From NCBI GenBank assembly GCA_963210315.1, contig OY723297.1, forward strand, positions 930,001-994,000: DNA of 64,000 nt, in the 5' to 3' direction. Each line of letters begins with the position of its first letter. The stretch's first letter is position 1. Source of the DNA: Rhynchopus euleeides (lineage: Eukaryota; Euglenozoa; Diplonemea; Diplonemida; Diplonemidae). Below, piece by piece: positions 33,905 through 44,500 of the stretch. Both the position numbers and the translations under genes were made by a program. The notes under the pieces were generated by a model, which had not been told where the DNA came from, made no database searches, and worked only from the letters and a program-made list of their open reading frames with translations.

Positions 33905-34410
33905 GCATCTTGGGAGTTTGGGTGTGCGTGGGTGCCATATCCGGTAGACACGCGACCGTAAACGCCCTTCGGCAGCATCTCACAGGAAGCTCTCTCGCAT
34001 CTCACAGGAACTCGGCGTGAGCAGTGCATGGAGGGCACAGCTCACTTCCTAGGAGTTTGTTCGGTGTGCATTGTGCGGTGCGGTGCAGTGTGATGTTGTG
34101 TGATGTGGTGCTGCCGGGTGACTGTCTGGGCGACTCATCTCCACCGCATTGACTAGGGATAGGCGGAGCAGCGGCCGTCCTTCCCTTGCCTTAGGTGCGG
34201 TGTTGCAACTCATTTTCATTTCTTCATCCCTTACACCACAACAACGAGGCTCAGACGTGAGAGCTGTGTCTGCATGCCCTGAAGGGCGTCAAGGTGGGCT
34301 GCAAGTCTGCAAACAGGCAGCACCAGCTCTCTGTCGTGTCGATCATACGCACTCGTGTGGTGGTGTCTTCTGGGCTGTATCGCCAGGTCTTGGGAGTTTG
34401 GGTGTGCGTG
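33905..34410. repeat. duplicated non-coding block, copy 1 (modules X1-Y1)
   Basis: Module X (GGGTGCCATATCCGGTAGAC... CAGTGCATGGAGGGCACAGC) occurs at 33905-34090 and 34604-34790, and partly at 37914-38020. Module Y (GACTAGGGATAGGCGGAGCA... CGATCATACGCACTCGTGTG) occurs at 34140-34375 and 38040-38278. The copies are highly similar but have local differences. No stable open frame is shared, so they may be non-coding transcripts or remnants. Confidence 0.7.
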
Positions 34411-34980
34411 CGAAATGCTGCACAGCAGGGTGCAGTTGAAAAAATGGATGCGGCACAAGTCAGACTCCTCGACCTATTCAATAAATGCTCATATTCAGCC
34501 CTTTTGGGCAGAATGCACAGAGATTCCTTGTGGAAATGTTATCATGTGTCGGAACACCCTCGACAGTGGGAGGGTGGGGAAGTGATGTCATGCATTTGAC
34601 GTCTTGGGAGTTTGGGTGTGCGTGGGTGCCATATCCGGTAGACACGCGACCGTAAACGCCCTTTGGCAGCATCTCACAGGAAGCTCTCTCGCATCTCACA
34701 GGAACTCGGCGTGAGCAGTGCATGGAGGGCACAGCTTACTTCCTAGGAGTTTGTTCGGTGTGCATTGTGCAGTGCGATGCAGTGCGGCATGATGCGGAGG
34801 GTGAGAAGACGGGAGGTCAGAAAATTTGAAAATAGGCAACCTTTTTCTATCAAGAAGGTCAGAAGCAAGACTGGCGTTGAAGGTTTGCGTGTTGTGTCAT
34901 CATCCGTGTCATCCGTGCACTGTATTGCGACACGGGTCAGCCCTCGACCTATTCTTTAGAATGCTCATATTCAGCCCTTT

Positions 34981-37785
34981 GGGGGTCTTCGCTCCATCCG
35001 CCAAAAAAAACCAAAAAAAACCGGAAAAAACCCGTGAAAAAGTCGGAAAAAAAGAGTGTGGGGAGTTGGGTCCAGTTTAGCAAAGTGAGCATATTTTTCG
35101 AAAATTGAAAAATTGGGGACACCAAAAGTCCCCAGAAAAATCTTCGACTTGGCCCGCAGAGTGATTTTTTTTGGTGAAAAACGATTTCAACAGTTGTCCA
35201 ACAGTTGCTGTACAAGACGGCACACCGTTCTCTGCGCATGGGCTGCTGCACGTGAATCATTTGGATGTCCGAGGGGCTATCGGAACGAGGAGGGCCACGA
35301 GCCTGAACTACCCGCCAGCAGTGATCCCGTGCCAGGGCTGGCAGGGGGCCGCGGCCCCACCTCCCTTTTTCTGTAATTGTTTGGGAGGGTGGGCCGCCAG
35401 GGGTGGCATGGCCCTACCCTCGGCCCTACCTCCCGGGTCAGATTTTGGGGCTTTTGGGTTCGGCCTTGTGGCCGAGTTTTCATGCGCCGCAGCGTATGAA
35501 AACCCAACGGCATGCTGGGGGCTTGATGGTGTTCATCGAAACGCACCTCATCATGCCCCAAGCGAAGGACCATCCCCGCCTGGAATGTGCAACAGCACCA
35601 ACCGGTGTGGGGACTAGCCTTCGAAGACTTTCAGGATGTTCACTACCGTGGCCTCCGGCGGCTGGGGGGCTGGATTCCTGATTTTTGATCCAGCAGGACG
35701 ACCAAAGGCAGCAACATCCGGTGCCTCTCGAATTGGGTGAAAATGTTCTGTGGCCGTGCATTCGATCCTGTTTGCATCATACCACGGGAAGTCGGGGCGG
35801 GGTTGGGCTGCACTTTTTTTCTCGCGAGCTCGGCCACCCTGTGCCCGACCTCTTTTTTAGTTTGCCCAACCCCCAGCGAGATCACTGGCAGCCAGACCTT
35901 GTTCAACATAAACAGCAGACAAGAGAGCAGCATGGAGTGTGGGGCAGCTGCCGTGCTCCCACAAAAACATCGCACCTCTCGCGCTGCCTACACGAAAGGG
36001 ACGGGTAACCTGCAGGTCACCCACAGCAGCCTACTGCCTACGTTCTATACAAGATCGGCGCCGACCACACGAAAGGCTGTTCGATCTGCGGCGCAAGAAG
36101 AAGCTCCGGTGGGAACAGAACTGAGCGGCAACAGGATGCAATGCAGGCCCACATCCGTTGCCCTGCGGCAAGAGCAGTCACATCGATTTCGTTGACAGGG
36201 CCTGCCCACTGGTGTGTGACGGGGTGACCTGCAGATGGTGAGCTGGCCCACGGGAGAACACCTGGGACGGGGGATGGCTGCGACTGGGCAATACCTAACT
36301 CGTCATGATGCAGGACTGCGAACAATTGGTCCAAGAGAGCAAGTATGGCTCCCGCTCAGCTCTCACTGAAGCTGAACCAGATGCAAGTGGTGGGAGGAGG
36401 AGGGGGTCCCAGGGGAGGACACACCGGGCGGCAACCCACGAGGACTGGCCCGTCCCAGTCGACAGAAGAACAAAGCAGGAACACGGACTCACATGAAACG
36501 ACATACTGAAGTGTGGGAGGAGGAGGCGAGCACAAAAGGGCGTCGGCTACCGCACGCCCTTTGAGCGCAGCCGACGACGACCGAACCGGCCACCGGCCGG
36601 GAGGTGCGTGTGGCGTGGGGGGTCCGGGGGGCGAAGCCCCCCGGAAAAAAATTTGGGGTTTTTTGGCCTATTTTTGGCCATTTTCCGCTGCATTTGTTTG
36701 ATTTTGGGTCGGGAAAGGTATGGCCAGGAAGTGGGAAAAATTGAGGAAAAAGTCGGAAATTTTCAGGTTTGCCCATATAAACCATGGGTCACAGATTCCG
36801 ATTTTTGGGTCAGACTCCAAGTTTGACACAAGGGAAAATAGGCAAAATTTTTCACCTATTTTTGGTCACCTAAGGGGGGGGGCTTCGCTCCGGGTCACTG
36901 ACCCAAGCTGACCCAGATTGACCCGGAGCGAAGCCCCCCATTTTCCTAAGGTGAAAAACCCCAGGGTGACCCAAATTGACCCAAGTTGACCCAAATTGAC
37001 CCGGAGCGAAGACCCCCATGTTCGTTCCCATAGGAAAAATTTTGGGGTTTTTTGGCCTATTTTTGGCCATTTTCCGTTGCATTTGTTTGATTTTGGGTCG
37101 GGAAAGGTATGGCCAGGAAGTGGGAAAAATTGAGGAAAAAGTCGGAAATTTTCAGGTTTGCCCATATAAACCATGGGTCACAGATTCCGATTTTTGGGTC
37201 AGACTCCAAGTTTGACACAAGGGAAAATAGGCAAAATTTTTCACCTATTTTTGGTCACCTAAGGGGGGGGGCTTCGCTCCGGGTCACTGACCCAAGCTGA
37301 CCCAGATTGACCCGGAGCGAAGCCCCCCATTTTCCTAAGGTGAAAAACCCCAGGGTGACCCAAATTGACCCAAATTGACCCGGAGCGAAGACCCCCATGT
37401 TCGTTCCCATAGGAAAAATTTTGGGGTTTTTTGGCCTATTTTTGGCCATTTTCCGCTGCATTTGTTTGATTTTGGGTCGGGAAAGGTATGGCCAGGAAGT
37501 GGGAAAAATTGAGGAAAAAGTCGGAAATTTTCAGGTTTGCCCATATAAACCATGGGTCACAGATTCCGATTTTTGGGTCAGACTCCAAGTTTGACACAAG
37601 GGAAAATAGGCAAAATTTTTCACCTATTTTTGGTCACCTAAGGGGGGGGGCTTCGCTCCGGGTCACTGACCCAAGCTGACCCAGATTGACCCGGAGCGAA
37701 GCCCCCCATTTTCCTAAGGTGAAAAACCCCAGGGTGACCCAAATTGACCCAAGTTGACCCAAATTGACCCGGAGCGAAGACCCCC
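34981..37785. mobile_element. element F, 2805-bp TIR element with 3-bp TTT duplication
   Basis: Perfect 15-bp inverted ends GGGGGTCTTCGCTCC / GGAGCGAAGACCCCC are flanked by TTT on both sides (34978-34980 and 37786-37788). The uninterrupted paralogue lies 480 bp upstream: ATTCAGCCCTTTTGGGCAGAATGC at 34492-34515 matches the left and right flanks joined with one TTT. The left part has short frames, one of which (around 36050-36200) carries a CSICG...H...CP pattern reminiscent of element-encoded zinc knuckles. The right part is the tandem array at 36646-37785. No transposase is identified. Confidence 0.85.
36646..37785. repeat. three tandem units of 389/379 bp with a strong hairpin
   Basis: The units begin near 36646, 37035 and 37414. 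The 10-bp length difference is one fewer AAATTGACCC/AAGTTGACCC step. Each unit contains GGCTTCGCTCCGGGTC and, about 30 bases on, GACCCGGAGCGAAGCC, able to form a GC-rich hairpin. Each unit also carries the element's own terminal motif GGAGCGAAGACCCCC, so the array looks like amplification of an element end. Confidence 0.9.
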
Positions 37786-38280
37786 TTTTGGGTAGAATGC
37801 ATGGAAGTTCCGTGTGGAAATGTCATCATGTGTCGGAACACCCTCGACAGTGGGAGGGTGGGGGTGTGGTGTGGCGTAGTGTGGTATATTGTGTGCACCT
37901 GCAGCACGTCTCTCTCGCATCTCACAGGAACTCGGCGTGAGCAGTGCATGGAGGGCACAGCTCACTTCCTAGGAGTTTGTTCAGTGTGCCTTGTGCGGTG
38001 TGGTGTGGCGGTGTCAGGAGTCTGTCTGGGTGACTCATCTCCACCGCATTGACTAGGGACAGGCGGAGCAGCGGCCGTCCTTCCCTTGCCTTAGGTGCGG
38101 TGTTGCAACTCCTCACTACTTTCCATCATTCATCCCCCCTTCTACCACCACGACAACGAGGCTCAGACGTGAGAGCTGTGTCTGCATGCCCTGAAGGGCG
38201 TCAAGGTGGGCTGCAAGTCTGCAAACAGGCAGCACCAGCTCTCTGTCGTGTCGATCATACGCACTCGTGTGGTGGTGTGG
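37786..38280. repeat. duplicated non-coding block, copy 2
   Basis: The first part (37786-37865) continues the sequence interrupted by element F. The rest (37914-38278) repeats the X-Y modules of 33995-34375 in the same direction. Confidence 0.7.
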
Positions 38281-39069
38281 CGATGCATATGCTGGCGACG
38301 GCATCAGGAACACCCCCAGACTCCCTGACGAACAACAAGCCAACATCTCCTGTGGGGGCTGGGTCGGAGGCCCTCCCTGAGGCACGCACACGGCCATCTT
38401 GACATCCTTGCCTGCTGTTCTCTTCGCGAGGCAGGCCTGCTGAATATGCCTTGTCTCAGCAGGCATGGCCAGACATTGCCCTCAACAAAGCAACAAGACA
38501 AGAGCCTGAGCACACACTACCACACCCCCCCCCCCCCCATTCTCCCCTCTAACGAGCAACGCAACACTCTGGCGCTGTGCGCCACGGTACCTCAGGTAGA
38601 TACATCCACCCCCCCACCCCTCTTGGTCCGGGTCCTGGGGCTATAAAGAACACGGATGCTGCTTAGAGCTTGCGAGGGAAGCCGTGTGCCCTCTCCGCCA
38701 CCACCGTAGTACAGCAGGTGGCACATCCCCACGAGGGAGCTGTGGCACCTGCCGTGCGGTGTGGCTGTGTAAGTGGGCACTTGCCTTGGGAGGCGTTCAC
38801 CCCCTCACCCCCACACTCCAAAAAAAAAGAGGCTTCTCGCAGCACAAAATTTGAAAAAGAAAAGCAACACATGAAATCGTTTTACAGCAGTGTCGAACGC
38901 ATGAAAAGAAAGGGCTGAAGAACATACACCCCGTTGTGTGTGTGCCCCCCCCCCCCCTCTCCGATACACATAAGCCACACAGAGCAGGACGACACGATGC
39001 GAAGGGACATTCCAGCCAGACATGAGAAAAACGCACACCCCACCACCACCACCCCACCCACCTTCCACC
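38281..39069. other. intergenic region with C and A tracts
   Basis: This contains a 17-C tract near 38523-38539 and a short A tract at 38820. No gene recognised. It lies 3' of the minus-strand gene ending at 39070. Confidence 0.5.
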
Positions 39070-40380
39070 TCACCGCGACTCCGCCTGCACGGGCGCCACT
39101 TCCTCGAGGGGGTACCCCGGCACGGCAAACTCTACGGCGAATGTCTGCAGCACAGCGGGAGACTCGCCGGGCCACTGCGGCATGGGGATGCCAATGCACC
39201 GCCTCCCTGTGGGGGTGCAGTTGGCGGACCCCCCGATGAGCTGCAGCCCTGCGGAGGGCGCGGAGGCGACGACCTCTGCACGCCCCGCCGCGATGGGCGA
39301 CACGGAGCAGGCGATGCACACCGGGGGCAGCACCAGGTCCAGGTCGGGCGCATCGCTGGACACCGCCACGATGGGCGGCACGCCCAGCGCCAGGCGGACA
39401 CCCAGGGCATAGCACCCGCCGCCCAACTCCTCCTTCACAGTCTCTGTGGCGTTGGCAAACGCGCCCCGCACCACCACGCCGTGGCCCTGCTGCGCAGTGC
39501 TGCCGCTGAAGAAGTGCCGCCCCTGCAGGCAGCGGGCGAGCTGCACCAGCGTCTCGAGTCGGATGTCCATCACCACCACCACCTCCCCGCAGACATGCGG
39601 TGCGACATCAGCGGCAGCGCCCTCCGGCACGGCAGGGATGGTGTGCACCGCGAAGGCGCGGGGCTCCGCCGCGCGCATGACCCTGGCCAGCCCCTGGAGC
39701 AGCGCGGCAGCGCGGCGGGGGAGGGCCACCGTCGCCTCGGATTTCTCCGCCCCTGCTGCAAGCAGCACCTCGGAGCCGTCGGCCCACAGCCGCGCCGCCT
39801 TGGCGTTGCGGAGGGGCAGCGTGTCGCGCCCCTGCTCCAGCGCGTTGGTGGTGTAGGCCAGCAGCAGGGCTGCCCACTCCGCGCTGGGGCGGAGCGAGGC
39901 GGGCATGACTGCGCCGAGAAGTGCAGCGGCATGCGTGCGTGCTGCGAGGTACAGCACGTGTGCCTCTGCAGGGGTGACCATGAAGGGGAGCCGCACGTTG
40001 GAGCTGTCGGGTGTCTCCAGCCGGAACACATGGAAGTACTGCAGGGGGACACCCGGTTCGACGCACACCGTGCGGCAGGAGGAGTCGTAGGGGTGTGCCA
40101 GGGCACGCTCTGTGACACGCATCACAGCATCGAGGACGAGCACCGCAGCCTGGGGTTCGAACTGCCGTGCCTCAGGAATGCTGTGCGGGGCAGCGGGTGG
40201 CGCGTGTGCGTGGCGGTGGTGGCCTGCCTCAGGAGCGGCGGCGGGGGAGGCAGGGGGGGGCGGGGGCGGCCCGGTGAGGTCGCCGTTGCTGCCCCTGCGC
40301 CTGTTGGACACGGGCTGGCCCTCTTCGAGGAGGGTGTCGGCATCGCGGACCCGCTTCCTGCGCTGCTTCTTCACTGACAT
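39070..40380 (-). CDS. unrecognised protein with basic N-terminus (436 aa)
   Basis: Intronless, 436 residues from the ATG at 40380, preceded by GGCCAGGC. The frame is long, GC3-rich and compositionally like the other genes, so it is probably real. The N-terminus is a likely nuclear signal (MSVKKQRRKRVRDAD), followed by a Pro/Ala/His-rich linker (to about 85). The remainder is a mixed alpha/beta domain of about 350 residues with repeated strand-like segments (AAVLVLDAVMRV, VCGEVVVVMDIRLE, GHGVVVRGAFANA, LGVRLALGVPPIVAV). The middle is helix-rich. No catalytic motif, Cys cluster or membrane segment stands out. I cannot name a family. Confidence 0.65.
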   Translation of the reverse strand: MSVKKQRRKRVRDADTLLEEGQPVSNRRRGSNGDLTGPPPPPPASPAAAPEAGHHRHAHAPPAAPHSIPEARQFEPQAAVLVLDAVMRVTERALAHPYDSSCRTVCVEPGVPLQYFHVFRLETPDSSNVRLPFMVTPAEAHVLYLAARTHAAALLGAVMPASLRPSAEWAALLLAYTTNALEQGRDTLPLRNAKAARLWADGSEVLLAAGAEKSEATVALPRRAAALLQGLARVMRAAEPRAFAVHTIPAVPEGAAADVAPHVCGEVVVVMDIRLETLVQLARCLQGRHFFSGSTAQQGHGVVVRGAFANATETVKEELGGGCYALGVRLALGVPPIVAVSSDAPDLDLVLPPVCIACSVSPIAAGRAEVVASAPSAGLQLIGGSANCTPTGRRCIGIPMPQWPGESPAVLQTFAVEFAVPGYPLEEVAPVQAESR

Positions 40381-40829
40381 GCCGGCAAGCCTGGCCAGGC
40401 AGCCTCGCACATCCGGTGGTGGCAGCTCACAGCATGGAGGCCACCCAGCCTGCAGGTGTGTGTGTGTGCAGGGCAGACCTAAATTCGCCAATATTTTGAA
40501 GGCGGTATGGTTGATGCGGCAAGTCTCCGCGTGGAGCACCCCCCTCCCACAGTATGCGTGTGGTGTGACTCGCTATCGCACCCAAGGGGTCGGGGTGGGG
40601 GTCAAGAGGTAGGGGTTGGTGAGAGACGGGCTGTGCCTGCATCCGATGCGCGTGACCCGCCAAATGCATCCGATCCCTTGCCCCGTGGAAACGGGGTTGG
40701 GGCGGGGGGTGGTGGCAGTTGGGAAGCGCTGTGCTCTCGCGGTTGGGGGAGGCCCTGGGGCGGCATCGCAGAAGCAGCGCGCACATGTCGGGGAGGGGGA
40801 GACCAACAGGAGCCAGTAGTGGTTAGCCA
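40381..40829. other. intergenic spacer
   Basis: 449 bp with no recognised feature between two minus-strand genes. Confidence 0.4.
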
Positions 40830-41557
40830 CTACTTCGGCGCTGTCAAACGGGCGACAGTCTCGCCCCACTGGCTTTTGTTCATCACCTGCGGCGGGGTGG
40901 GTGGCTGTGTTGTGCCTTGAAACTGTTAAGCAATCACGCCGTGTGACCACCCCCTCCCCCCCTGCTGATCACCGCAAATCACCCAGCCCACCCATCCTTC
41001 ACCTTGACACAAAACCCTCCAAAGCACCATACCTTGAACTTAGTGACAGTACTGTCGATATACTTCTCCACGAGATGGTCTTCTGTGTCTTTCTTCTTCT
41101 GCAGAGGTGTGGTGTACGCACGCTCGTTGCAGGCCTGCTGATCAGTCTTGGTCAGCTTCTTCTGCCGGCAGGGGTCTGAAATATGTTTCGCCTTCAGCTT
41201 GTCAGTCATGTCCTTCTTATGCTGGATCGCCTGCGAATAGATCCGCTGGACAGAGTTGGTCATCGTTTCCACATCGAGCACCTGACGCGACGCGGGTGCG
41301 ATGGTTCTGGCCTCAAGGTTGGCCATCACCTGCTTCTTGTGGTCCACTGCTGTTGAGTACAACCGCTCCACGCTGACATTCATCTGCTCCTTATTGAGAA
41401 TCGCAGAACGGACCAGCGGCTCCGTCTCCTGCTTCCTCTCATGCACCACAGTCAGCCTCCCTACACTCTTCTGCAACTCCTCGGTGGTCAGCTTCTTCGG
41501 AGGGCGGGCATCCGGCTCGGCAACAGACCGGGGCGACCCACGCGTGTTCTGAGGCAT
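40830..41557 (-). CDS. small basic protein built of four ~38-residue repeats
   Basis: Two exons, 41557-41033 and 40886-40830, give 193 residues; the intron is GTATGG...CCGCAG, phase 0. The second exon encodes only VMNKSQWGETVARLTAPK before the stop. The protein is four diverged copies of a unit shaped SVxRLYSxAxxHKKxxxxxLxxK: SVGRLTVVHERKQETEPL, SVERLYSTAVDHKKQVMANL, SVQRIYSQAIQHKKDMTDKL and CNERAYTTPLQKKKDTEDHL. This spacing of short helices suits a filament- or microtubule-binding protein, but I do not recognise the family and the role is a guess. Confidence 0.7.
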
Positions 41558-44500
41558 CGCTAGTCAGCCTCTCGTCACCCGCACACGTCTACTGCTGGAT
41601 CACCCACAGAGAAGCCTGTGTGTGGCCTGGGCAAAGCAGGCAGGGGGGAGGGAAATGCTCCTGTGTCGACGGGGCTTAGGGATGCGTGGTGGGGCCCCAG
41701 TAACCCTAGATGTGCCGGTAGAAGATCGAATGGGAACGGTGGGGGGGAAGGGTGGGTGGGGGGTGAGGGGTTGGGGTGTGGGCAGCACCAAAAAAAATGG
41801 AGCAGAGGCAGCGGGTGTCCAGAGTGTGTTTCTGCCATCCGGGAGAGCAGGAGAAACCACACCCAAGCCTGTGGCAAAGAAAGGTCTGCCAAAGCAACTG
41901 TCTTTCGGATGTCCCCCCCCCCCCAAATAAAAGCCACTCGTGGTGTTGGCGACAACAGGGGGTCCTATCGTGGAGGAAAAGTGTAAATTTCATTGAGCTG
42001 GGTTCAAGAGGTTCGGTTGCGAATTACGTCGGGACGCATGGCTATTTTCGTGAAAAATGGCAACACAAGCAAACCCCTCTACAGTATACAGGGGGGGTCG
42101 TTGGCTTGTGGGAATATACTTCATCACATTGTAAACATCTTTCGGTGTAAATGCGACTTCGTTACTTATGTATGCGATGTCCTTGTTATTGCCTGGTTCC
42201 GACCCTCCGTTGGGCGTACTGGGCAGCGAACATGCATCGACCAATTCAGCTCTGATGCGAGAATCTAAAAGAAGTTCAAGAAGGGTGCATGGAGACAGGT
42301 CCATGAAGGTGATGCGAATAGAGAGGGTCCATTCATCCCGTTCATGAGGATGATGCGGTCTGAAGAGTCGAAGAGAAAGGGCAACACGCTTTTGAGGGCG
42401 AAGAGAAAACAGGAAGCATGAGGGGAAAGATATGATGCTGGGTTGCATTTGAACAAATGAAACAGCGGCGCATCCTCACACCCACGGGTGCTCGATGTGG
42501 TTTGGTGTGGCAGTCACCTGTCGTTGTATCAGCCTGAGTTGAATGCCAACACTAACTCAACAAGACATCGTCCACCGCACACATGATCACACATTGTACT
42601 ATCTCCGCTGAGGCAACAGCTTGTCACGAGCTTCTGCGCGGCAAACATATCCGAGAACTGGCGAAGGAGGAGATGAACGGAGACACTGCAATAAAAGACC
42701 TGCTTGTCCTGCCATAGAAGGAATAAATCATCTTCGGCACGGGAGAGGCGTCACAGGACAGGAGGGGGGAACCTGTTGAACTTGGATCCATTGCGGATCC
42801 GTTGTTCAAACTGTTTGCCGTAAAGAGGGCGCACGGAACACGGGATACACGCTCAAATTGGTTCAAGATTCGTATGTGAATGCCAGCTTCCCTCCCTCCT
42901 CCCCGTTTCGCCACTGAACTTTTCGGAATTTCAGGAATTCTCGTATAAACCCCCACCCTGAGAGTCACGGTGAACCGAAGGAGTGCCCCCGCAAATTCCC
43001 ACTGCCCTGAGACACGCCCCAACGGAAACCAAGAGGGAAGCCACCTCACATAAAGAAGCTGGACAGGTTGGATCGAAGCCACTCTGCGTCAAATTGTGCC
43101 AGTATGCCTGCTAGGGTATCACACTATTCTGCACTTCTTCTGAGCGACCCATTGCCCGTTGCAGTGGATCAGGCACAGCCTTCAAGAGCCTTGTTGATTC
43201 GCCCATGGAATAAAGAAGGGTAATAACACAGACGGTTCAGCTGGGAAACGGGCGGGGTGCGTTTCTTTGACAACAGGGGGAAACGGACGCACCTTCGACA
43301 TAGGATGGGCGGGGTGTAATGTGCTGATCTCGGCTGGGGGCGATGCCCACACCCGGAAGAAAATGCAATCTCTCTTTTTGTAGGGCGAACGGCGTCTACC
43401 GATATCTCATCTCATCTCGTGGTGGCAATGCCATGTGCCTCAGCGACTGGGGGTATGTTGTCTCCGTTTTGGGGGCTTGATAGTCTGCTGAACACCTTGA
43501 ATGTAGCTGGCCACCGCTGTTGGTCGCTTGTCTGACGAATGACTGCGGCATTCATTTAGCGTGTAGTAAATCGTAACATGGGGGCCAGTCCCCACATGTT
43601 CCTGCCAGCAACAATCCAGTACATTCGAACGAGGATGTGTTCAAAGAAGTAAGCACGGAAAAATGATGCTGAATTGTCAGAGCCGACGCGTAGCTGGTCT
43701 CCACAGGGCCTCGCACCAAAAATATATCGGCAGCAACGTGGTGTCCACTCAGAGACCAGCATCTCGATAGTTGAAAAAAGTAGTGCCACCGTGAAAGAAC
43801 CAGAAGAATTTATGAACAAACACGGATGACACAGGACACAAGCCTTGTGGCTCATGGTAACTTTTGCTTCCTTCTGAGAGCGCACAGAATGAACTTCTCC
43901 GTCTCTGTGGGTCTGCTGTGCATCCCACTGCACTCCCACGTGTCCACACACGCATGCCCACTTCAAGAGAAAACTAACAGTGCCTGTGAATCGTGAAGTC
44001 ACTGCAAACCAGTTACAGTTGAAAATCGTTTGCTTGAACGGTCTCTTTGTGTCATGAGTGGGTCGAGAGTCTAACATTCAGGCACAGGAGGGGGATATAC
44101 GTGCGTCAGCCTGACCTCTATTTTGTGAAACAGCTCACCCTTTCTCACTTTTCTTGAGAGAAGTCACAGAAAGACCCGGTCACCCAGGTGGGAGGCTTGG
44201 GGGGAACATTACTGAAGCGAGACACATGCATCCAACTATCCAACCCTGATGCAACGCACTGAATCAGACATCCGGTCTGCTGCAGCCCATAACAGGCATG
44301 GCTCATCATTTGAGGGTCATCGCGATCCGTCAGGTTTGACAGAGTTCGGCATGTTTTCCCCCCAAAGAACGATGAAATGCATCAAACCGCACCTTTTTCG
44401 GTACTGAAGAAGCCACCCTGGAGCTGTGTTCTTTGTCCGACGTACGAACGAGGCCTGCTGCATGTGTGCAGGGCACCGAACGCTGCCACAAGTCTTTCTC

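Noticed and set aside
36050..36200. Retrotransposon zinc knuckle in element F
   Set aside because: A single CxxCG...H...CP pattern in a short frame without reverse transcriptase is not enough; F has TIRs and a 3-bp duplication, pointing to a DNA element.
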